A stretch of 64,000 bases of DNA. Origin: Bimuria novae-zelandiae CBS 107.79 (Eukaryota > Ascomycota > Dothideomycetes > Pleosporales > Didymosphaeriaceae). The notes under the pieces were generated by a model, which worked only from the letters and a program-made list of their open reading frames with translations, was not told the origin of the DNA and searched no databases. Made by a program: the position numbers and the translations under genes. The stretch covers positions 161,283 through 225,282 of the forward strand of contig ML976760.1 in assembly GCA_010015655.1 (NCBI GenBank). The letters run 5' to 3'. Below, in pieces: positions 57,540 through 64,000 of the stretch. The stretch's first letter is position 1. Each line of letters begins with the position of its first letter.

Positions 57540-57944
57540 GTTATCTACGTGGAAGTATATAAATTAGCAAAGAGAGTATCAAATGCAGCTCTACTGCTAT
57601 GTCTTTTTTAACAATCTGAATAAATGAAGCGTCTAATATGGACAAAATTGTTCAAAATTTGGACAGTGATATCAAAATATCAAGCGAGGAACGTGCGTTT
57701 CAGAAGTTATCAACTGAAGGAGACATACCTTAAAGAGCATTTTGGAAAGGGGAGAACGTCTGTGAAATGGAAGAAACAGGGTAGCAAAGATTCATCCACG
57801 ATTTATCTACATAACCAGCTACATTCAAGAAACTTTGATCCAGATACCTTTCCATACAAGTTGAGCTGCTCCTCTACATTGAGTATCATTTCTTCAGTAA
57901 TATAGGCGTCGGGATGAGTTGAATGGAACGCACAAATACTTCTT
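57540..57944. other. intergenic region, no supported gene
   Basis: Normal composition. A 93-codon open frame at 57624-57905 has no recognisable domain and atypical codon content; I take it as the joint 3' flank of two converging genes. Confidence 0.4.
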
Positions 57945-58982
57945 TTACGCCGCATGGTCTCCCTCTGGTGCAACCTCGAGAATTAGCTTGCCCCTGGCTC
58001 TGCCCGTCTTCAATCTTTGGTATGCTTCCCTCAAATCTTCAAAATTGTACTTCGAGTCAATAACAGGCTTAACCTTGCCCTCAACCATCCACTCGGCAAT
58101 CTGCGAGAGGCCGTCACGATCAGGTTTGGCGAAGACAGTTAGATGCTGTCTTTTTGCACCACTCAGGAATCTTGGCATGTATTCCGCCGCCACGATAAAT
58201 TGTACAAAGCTCAGGTGGTGACTCACTGCCACTGTGACGAATTTTGCATCAGGACTCGTGTATACGTCTGCTTCCCAGAATAGATTGTGATCGTTGCCAA
58301 CGTAGTCTACAACAAGGTCGTACTTGTACGGCGCGTCTTTGAGAGCCTGTAACACGTTCTGTATCTTGTAATCGATGACTTCGTCGGCGCCTAGAGATTT
58401 GCAATGCGTGACATTGGCAGTAGAGCAGGTCACAGTCACATGGCGTCCTTCAGCTTTAGCAATTTGGATACCGAAACTTCCCACCCCTCCAGATCCGCCA
58501 TTCAAGAGGACTCGCGAGCCCGGCTTGGAGTAAGGTAAGATAGATTGATAAGCAGTGAGCCCAGCTATAGTGATGCCGGCGGCATTAATGATGGATAATC
58601 CTGCCGGTATAGGCACTGTATTGTCGACAAGCGCAATCCCATACTCTGACATAGCCCCTCCGTACATAAAGTTTGTCCCGGCGCCTCCAAACACGAGTTG
58701 TCCTGGCTTGAGCGTTGAACCTGGCGCAGGCTTGACAATATAGCCAGCGAAGTCATTTCCAGGAGAGGCAGGTTTGGGAAAGGCCACCTGATGGAGGAAT
58801 TGAAATTCGGAAAGTCTGTAGTCCGCTGGATTAAGACCAGCAGCAAGAATTCGAACCAGGTGCTGGTTGGCCTGGGGCTGGAGCATAGGAACATTGTTCA
58901 GTGTCAGGTTGTTCTCGAGGCCACCTGCTGTGGGTCTGTATTGCCAGCTGCGAAACGAGAATGGAATACCCTTGGTAGCCAT
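57945..58982 (-). CDS. NAD(P)-dependent quinone oxidoreductase-type MDR dehydrogenase
   Basis: An intact, intronless 345-aa medium-chain dehydrogenase/reductase of the zeta-crystallin/quinone oxidoreductase branch. The N-terminal GroES-like domain (about 30-130) contains RILAAGLNPADYRL (45-58) and PGNDFAGYIV (74-83). The Rossmann domain carries NGGSGGVGSFGIQIA (161-175), the dinucleotide-binding AxGGVG loop, and SLGADEVIDY. The zinc-binding cysteines of classical alcohol dehydrogenases are absent, so a zinc-free reductase acting on enones or quinones is expected. It ends EDLREAYQRLKTGRARGKLI, the family's usual C-terminus. Start at 58982 gives the typical short N-terminal tail. It sits between a broken O-methyltransferase and a broken pump, in line with a tailoring reductase of a metabolite cluster. 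The native substrate is unknown. Confidence 0.88.
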   Translation of the reverse strand: MATKGIPFSFRSWQYRPTAGGLENNLTLNNVPMLQPQANQHLVRILAAGLNPADYRLSEFQFLHQVAFPKPASPGNDFAGYIVKPAPGSTLKPGQLVFGGAGTNFMYGGAMSEYGIALVDNTVPIPAGLSIINAAGITIAGLTAYQSILPYSKPGSRVLLNGGSGGVGSFGIQIAKAEGRHVTVTCSTANVTHCKSLGADEVIDYKIQNVLQALKDAPYKYDLVVDYVGNDHNLFWEADVYTSPDAKFVTVAVSHHLSFVQFIVAAEYMPRFLSGAKRQHLTVFAKPDRDGLSQIAEWMVEGKVKPVIDSKYNFEDLREAYQRLKTGRARGKLILEVAPEGDHAA

Positions 58983-59421
58983 AATGATCGTTTTGTTTGT
59001 AACTGTGAAGTTCGTCCTTGTGAAAGCGTGTCCTTGTGAAAGCGTGCCCTGGAGCTCAAATTGATAAGCTCCGAGCGTCTATCAAAAGACAGTTGAGTGA
59101 AGAAGGAAAGCTCTGTACCGTCTCACCAAAAGCTCCGTGCCGTCTTGTCCGCTTTCGTCGTATCCCTGCCTCGCTAATCCCAGGTGAAAATTCCGCGGAG
59201 ACTTTTCCTAATCAACATCCCGAGAATTCTGCTCGTGAACTCCGGTCAATATTCCGTCCAACCCGATAGGTTTAGGATGGAGACCGACTATGCGTAGAGG
59301 AACGTCCTGAAAATGAATAGTATATATAATACTCCAAGGCACCGGCAGCTGCCAAGGTTGGTTCTGAATTTTTGCGATTGGTTCTTGGATATTTGACACG
59401 CTGACGACCATTGAAGCCAAG
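58983..59421. promoter_or_regulatory. divergent intergenic region with a 16-bp tandem repeat
   Basis: About 440 bp between the MDR gene (minus) and the MFS relic (plus). TCCTTGTGAAAGCGTG is repeated back to back at 59015-59030 and 59031-59046, within 65 bp of the MDR start codon. A TATATATAATACT stretch lies near 59321-59333, about 90 bp before the MFS start. Promoter roles are inferred from position. Confidence 0.45.
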
Positions 59422-60030
59422 ATGACAAGACTCAAGCGCCCGTCCCGGACCAACGACGTCGAGGCCGGGCCCGAATCAAACTCCTCTCGAGAGACGGCGA
59501 GCTTGACTATCGCTGCGGACCCTGCTGTCGTCTCGGAGCGCAAGGTCGGCCACGAGCATGACGCCTATCCAGAGGGCATCGCCCTCATCTCCATCCTGGC
59601 CGCCGTAGCCGTGTCTTTTTTCCTTGTCTTCCTAAATATGGCCATCATGTCCACGGTGACGCCGGGCCTCACGGACCAATTCAACGCGCTCACCGACGTC
59701 GGCTGGTACGCCAGCGCCTACTAGCTGACCAGAGCCGCCTGTACGCCCCTGACTGGCAAGATCTATACCTACTTCCACATCTGATGGTCCTTCCTGGTCT
59801 TCTTCCTGATCTTCGGGATCGGCTCCGCCTTGAGTGGCGTCGCTACCTCGTCAGACATGTTTATCGTGGGGCGCGCCATTGCCGGCATCGGCTCTGCGGG
59901 CCTCTTCACTGGCATGATGACCATCGTGGCCAACATGCTCCCCTCTGCACAAGCGACCGGCCATTCTAGGATCCATCATGGGCCTTGGGCAGCTCGGCAT
60001 CGCGGGCGATCCCCTCATCGGCGGCGCCTA
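59422..60030 (+). pseudogene. DHA2 major facilitator pump, truncated and interrupted
   Basis: This is the N-terminal third of a fungal DHA2 efflux pump. A hydrophilic head of about 50 residues (MTRLKRPSRTNDVEAGPESN) leads into the first helix, ISILAAVAVSFFLVFLNMAI. Then come the family block FNALTDVGWYASAY, LTGKIYTYFHI, SGVATSSDMFIVGRAIAGIG and MTIVANMLPSA. Stops occur at YASAY-TAG (59722-59724), where Gln/Leu/Trp is usual, and at HI-TGA (59782-59784). A frameshift follows ATG near 59962, after which GLGQLGIAGDPLIGGA (motif C region) is read in another frame. At about 60030 the gene ends abruptly at an AT-rich block, so the remaining helices are lost. The stops are C-to-T type, suggesting RIP leakage or neutral decay. 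It is a different gene from the pump at 2464-3933. Confidence 0.82.
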
Positions 60031-60530
60031 GATTAGATTTTTTTTTCTTTCTTTTCCACTATATCTACCTCTAATTAGTCCTTATTTTTACTTATTTACT
60101 AGCTACAACAAGTGCTCTAAAACTAGCATCTTAATATTTAATTATTTTAGTCTAATCTTACTATATCGCGCGCTAACATGTAGTATTTTAAAATTTACTT
60201 ATTAACTTAGCCTATACCTCGCTCGCGTCTATTAGATCCGTCTTGCTTTAATAAGAAGCACTATAGCTGACGTACTTAGTTACTATTAATTAAGGCTAAG
60301 TTACGTATAGATAGACTTAAAGGTGCTAATACCTCTAAGTACGTATAAGATAGACTTAAGTAACCTTAGCAGGCATTTGTCCTACACCTCTACTAGGTAG
60401 TAAAAGAAGAAGATACTTGTTAGAATTTAGAGAATAATAAAAAGCTATTTAGAGGTTCTCCTCTATTTACTAAAAAGATAAGGAGTCTCTAATTACCTAT
60501 AGAGACAGGCAAACTTCTCTCGTGTGACTA
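60031..60530. other. AT-rich RIP block truncating the MFS relic
   Basis: Begins with a pyrimidine run (TTTTTTTTTCTTTCTTTTCC) right after the MFS fragment. Stop-dense, no domain or terminal repeats recognised; probably the end of an unidentified transposon. Confidence 0.45.
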
Positions 60531-62063
60531 GTTCCGGTTATAGTCGCTCGCCTGAGCAGCCGCTGCTTTAACCTGAGCTAAGGGTGAGTCGCTCTGGGAG
60601 ACCCCTGATCTAAGCCTGAGTATATATTACAAGGTCCAAAACTGGACCTGCACAGCCCCTGAGTGTGAACGAAGGGGCTAGTTTAGGGAACGCGACACTC
60701 GGCTATACTTTCCTAGTCACGTGCAGGTTTGTTTCGGCTAACTGCTGCCCCCGGCTCAGCCACCTCTAACTCTCCGTCTTTCGTCGCGCAACCTCACCTG
60801 CTCTAACGGCTATCCACGCACTCGAAGCCTTGCAGAAAGGTAAGAAAGCACTGTAGTCTATTACCTATATCTTACTTTTCGCATACGTCCTCAACGTTTA
60901 TCCAGATTATTAATGAACATAGTTTGGTCCTTGTTCCCTCCACTTTCGATAATACGGCGAAAACTGCAATAAGTGACACGCTGGGTAGCAATCAAGCCAT
61001 GTCTAGCTGGCAGGATTTGCTTACATCTCTAGTGACGAGCTGGGTGACAGCCTCAACAGAGTCTATAATTTCCGTACCCTCACCGCCGAACCAATCACTT
61101 TCGCCTGGGTCCACGCACAATGAGACTGATTGGATCGGCCTGGAATCGAGGATGTGTCGGATGAGAGTATGTTCATGCGAAGATAGACTCTAGAGCACTG
61201 AACTACTCCACCTGAGACAGGAGCCAACATCCAGTGCAGCCAAAGAGGAGCTCGAGCCGCCGGAGAGACATGGTATTACGGCAAAGGGAGGGGATACGAC
61301 GTGGCCTGTGGCAATGGGGTGCTGACAGCGAGTGGAACGGTAACATTCGGCTCTCAAACGCGGCGCCGCAATGACCTGGTGAGCGGCTTGGGATTCATGT
61401 AGGAGCATGGTGACTTCATGCGTAGACGTCATACGGAGATAATTGGAGTGTATTGAGCATGGATTCAAGGAAGAGCCGGGATCGGATGGTGCTGGGATGG
61501 CTGAATTTGATGGTAGAAACTAGGCGGCGGAGATTCATACATGCCGGAACAACTGCGACTTTGAGTTGGACAAAGCCGGTCATTCCCTGGGTATCGTGGA
61601 TAACCTCGACGAAGCGTGTCCGGACCAATTTCCCGTAGGGCCCTCAGTCACGAGGCGCAGCTTCCAGGCACACCTCATTTGGTATTCGGAAGGTATTAGT
61701 GGCAACGTCGGGTCTCAGGATCGCAGGATGCATTTATGCGGACCACGGTCACGGAGAAAGATGGCCCCAATTATGGCGCTCTTCCGGCGGAGCTAGCGGC
61801 AGACAGTCCATACTTATTGGAGGGAGGCTTGTAATTGGATGACACGGATATTTGTAGGTGACGGAAGGTGTAGCTGAGAGCGACGCAGAGCATTTCTTAT
61901 GTCCGCCGTCAAACCGCGCCGAGCATACAGCTCAGGCCACCTAATCGCTTACCTCGGCGCACTTTTCTTGGCAATGCCAAGCTGTGCTGACTCATGCTTC
62001 ACACAACCGCTTTCAAAATTCAAGGTGGTTTCAACTCGTAAGCCACCACGAATGCATTAGCAA
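60531..62063. other. normal-composition region without a supported gene
   Basis: GC content recovers. Open frames exist on both strands (for example 60924-61193 plus and 61190-61468 minus), but none shows a domain and several overlap. A forward GYDVACGNGVLT near 61290-61330 recalls a SAM motif but has no supporting context. I read this as degraded gene sequence that I cannot identify. Confidence 0.35.
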
Positions 62064-62976
62064 ATGTCCTGGAAAGATTCTGTAAGTACGAACTACAATT
62101 AGAATGTTTTCATCGTATTCTAACTAGTTTCAGGCCACCTACAAGGCCTACTCTGCGCTGGGAGAGCGCCCTCGTGGTCTTGAGCCATGGGGCGTGAACG
62201 TAAGCTAGAGCTAATCCATTCGGAATAAATTGCTAATCTTTTCGTAGAACGCGGGCGAAGTTGTCATCGGCCTAGGAGAGCTATTCTGTCGTTGCAATAT
62301 TGCCGATGAGGGTGAAGAGGTTGAGCTCTGCAGGAAGGTCTATCAATATATTCCCAAAGTATTTAGAAGGCTTTCTCACTTTCACTTGCCAAGATTCAGC
62401 CACACGGGAAACCTTCGCAGCCACGTCAAGACCGCCCACAAGATGCAAGTTGCGGAAGTGAGAAAGGGGACCAGCAGCGGCTCTAAAGGCATCGAAGCTG
62501 AAAGTAGATTTTCATTGCATTATTAATAATTTGTCAATGCATTACTAATGCATCGCAGAATTCTACAAGGCTATAATAAAAAAGCATGATGCTTTAGGTG
62601 CAGACTATAATCCGAACTCTAAGATCGAACAAACTCCAGGACCTGTTACCCCATCCAAGCCCCCGAAAAAGATCCACCGCCCGCTTGTTCCACGCAAGAA
62701 GGATAGGACGGTAATATACATGTAATATGTTTATATGCTGCTGCTAATATATTAGCTAGGTTAACAAAAGCCAAATGCGGAAGACAGCTGGTATCGGCAA
62801 GTGGTGTCCAGCCTGCAAGGAGGTCAAGCGTAGTGAATTCAAATCTACATGTAATGTATTGGCAATGTACTCACAATGTCCTAGCCTGTCCAGGCCCAAA
62901 GGGCTCGAATTGCAAGGCTTGGGAGGCGTTTACGTCTGAGTCTGAGTCTGAGTCTGAGTCAGGCACAAAAATATAA
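62064..62976 (+). CDS. unrecognised 221-aa zinc-finger-like protein (five short introns)
   Basis: Assembled by splicing because no single frame is long. Exons are 62064-62081, 62134-62199, 62248-62503, 62559-62710, 62760-62850 and 62894-62976. Introns of 43-55 nt start GTAAGT, GTAAGC, GTAGAT, GTAATA and GTAATG, and most have a CTAAC/CTAAT branch site. All joins keep frame. The product has a Cys pair, FCRC (41-44), and the half finger FSHTGNLRSHVKTAH (78-92), with exact C2H2 spacing F-x5-L-x2-H-x4-H but no upstream Cys pair. A basic Pro/Lys linker follows (about 137-165), then a second zinc-type cluster, CPAC (180-183) with C195 and C201, and a Ser-Glu repeat tail. The last intron could instead end at 62884 (34 nt, three residues more). 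Function is unknown; a DNA-binding or mobile-element accessory protein is possible. Confidence 0.6.
62937..62961 (+). repeat. GAGTCT hexanucleotide microsatellite
   Basis: About four tandem copies of TCTGAG/GAGTCT encode a Ser-Glu run at the C-terminus of the 62064-62976 gene. Confidence 0.7.
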
Positions 62977-63067
62977 TCAGAACCCATTGCGGATGCATTA
63001 GGATTGTGATATTAATGCTTTACGGGGAAGTCAAAGATCCAGGGATTGCGCCAGGTAGCTTTTCTAT

Positions 63068-64000
63068 CTAAATAGGCAATCCTGCTGCTTTCTTCCGCTC
63101 AATAAGAGCAAGTTTCCTTTCCTCAAGATCTACTCGTTCCATCTCAAGTTTAAGCAGCCGTTCCTCATTCTCAATCTTTAACCGCTTAACACCTTCTTCA
63201 CGCTCTACAACATCGGCCTCTTCACGCCTATGTTTTAGCTGCTTAATATACTCGCTTGAAAGATTCGTAACTGGTGTTTGTGCTTGTGCTTGTACTTGCT
63301 GAAGAAGGTTTTGAGATAAGGCGCGTCGATAACCCTGTGCTGGACTAAAAGCATTGTTAATGTATTATAAATCCAATGCACACGCATTATAAATATATTA
63401 CGTACCTTGACATTCGAGATGAACTTGACTGAGTGGAAGTAGATCTTCGAGAGCGTCCTTGGCTTCTGCCTCGTGAACTACTCTGGCGAATATCACCCGA
63501 GGATGTTGCTTCCCCATCGGGGGGAAACAGCTGTTCATTAACTGAAGCTAAGAGTTGTTGTCTGCGAGCTAGTATATATTAATAATATATTGGTAATGTA
63601 TTTAGATAAGCATACCGTATTCAAATCTGCTCCGTTGCAACTGGGCTGCCAGGCTCTTTGATCTCCACGAATGCTGGGCCCCGTAGTCCAGGTAATGACT
63701 TAACTGCTGGCAGTCTCTCTTATCAAGGAGTTGCCCACTAGCAGCGAATTAGCACTTATGATTTAAACGTTTTATAATAGTATTTATAAGATGTTACTGA
63801 ACTTACTATTGAATAGCACGAAGAAGAGGCAGCCAGCGCCCAAATGCATTACTTTTGTAATGGGTTTGCTCACAGGCATTAGTATGTGCACTTATACTCT
63901 CCCATGTACTAGTCCCTATACTCGATGAGGCTTTATTTAAACCACACCGAAATATTTCATTTTTCTTGTGACGTGCCCAGGCGACGATGGAGGGAGGGTA
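63068..64000 (-). CDS. unrecognised coiled-coil protein, 3' part of a multi-intron gene (runs off the right edge)
   Basis: Minus-strand exons are 63807-64000 (continuing beyond the window), 63616-63737, 63406-63568 and 63068-63344. Introns are 63738-63806 (GTAAGT...TAG with TGCTAAT branch), 63569-63615 (GTATGC...TAG) and 63345-63405 (GTACGT...TAG). Frames join with matching phases and no stop over 251 residues. It reads IVAWARHKKNEIFRCGLN, then STWESISAHTNACEQTHYKS and FGRWLPLLRAIQYGQ, a Ser-rich stretch, a Gln run (QQVQAQAQT) and a long charged coiled coil, RLLKLEMERVDLEERKLA. The TNACEQxH...LLxAI pattern reminds me of C-terminal regions of uncharacterised fungal transposon proteins, but that is weak. 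It converges on the 62064-62976 gene with a 91-bp gap. Confidence 0.6.

Noticed and set aside
57624..57905. 93-codon open frame between the OMT relic and the MDR gene
   Set aside because: No domain or homologous look; located in the shared 3' flank.
61285..61340. GYDVACGNGVLT resembling a SAM-binding motif
   Set aside because: The frame breaks down on both sides and the motif is followed by residues that do not fit a methyltransferase fold.
61190..61640. Minus-strand frames that could be part of a Zn2Cys6-type regulator
   Set aside because: No zinc cluster or clear domain, overlapping frames and no splice pattern; cannot be supported.
1..64000. tRNA, rRNA or other structured RNA genes
   Set aside because: I scanned for tRNA box-like sequences and rRNA-like blocks by eye and saw none that hold up.

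Overview
The window looks like a stretch of a filamentous ascomycete (Pezizomycotina) genome. Two gene-bearing, GC-balanced segments (about 2.4-9.3 kb and 52.9-64 kb) flank about 43 kb of AT-rich, gene-free DNA packed with dead transposons. The decay pattern is that of repeat-induced point mutation (RIP): Gln and Trp codons have become TAG/TAA, catalytic Asp has become Asn, zinc-knuckle Cys has become Tyr, LTR copies differ by transitions, and TpA is enriched while CpG survives. Short GT-AG introns with CTAAC/CTAAT-like branch sites also fit an ascomycete. The exact genus cannot be told from the sequence.

Left part: a pogo/Fot1-type transposase tail (1-1208) is followed directly by a Tc1/mariner remnant (about 1330-2113). 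Next come a C-terminally truncated DHA2 major-facilitator pump (2464-3933, minus) and a complete UMTA/LaeA-like methyltransferase with one intron (4873-5804, minus). Then follow a TACGG-rich hAT-like relic (about 6590-7290), a small one-intron methyltransferase (7940-8643, plus), and a methyltransferase fragment that dissolves into RIP DNA (about 9147-9400).

Middle part: five LTR elements have both LTRs and matching 5-bp target duplications. They are Gypsy-1 (14604-21788, TSD GCTCC), Gypsy-2, an RNase H-integrase-only deletion derivative (23813-26570, TSD TATAG), Gypsy-3 (31336-45207, TSD TTATT), and Copia-2 (45359-51578, TSD AAGTT). Inside Gypsy-3 sit Copia-1 (36132-41340, TSD GGTAT) and a short non-autonomous LTR element (41578-43339, TSD ATAGT), so the true total is six. 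A pogo relic (about 27870-29290) and a Tc1 element with perfect 37-bp inverted repeats (29307-31047) lie between Gypsy-2 and Gypsy-3.

Right part: a SnoaL/NTF2-like protein gene (52969-53484, minus) has a 24-bp G run. It is followed by an O-methyltransferase gene split by a pogo element (53954-56514), which itself carries a solo LTR (55512-55942, TSD AGCGG). Then come an intact quinone-oxidoreductase-type dehydrogenase (57945-58982, minus) and a broken DHA2 pump (59422-about 60030). At the right edge are two convergent, intron-rich, un-RIPed genes that I reconstructed by splicing (62064-62976 plus; 63068 to beyond 64000 minus). Their introns and the gap between them share an AATGYATT-like palindromic word.

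Functionally, the methyltransferases, SnoaL protein, oxidoreductase and efflux pumps are typical tailoring and export genes of a fungal secondary-metabolite cluster. No polyketide synthase, NRPS or terpene synthase is present, and half of the set is broken. The simplest reading is a decayed or dispersed cluster bordering a RIP-silenced transposon island.
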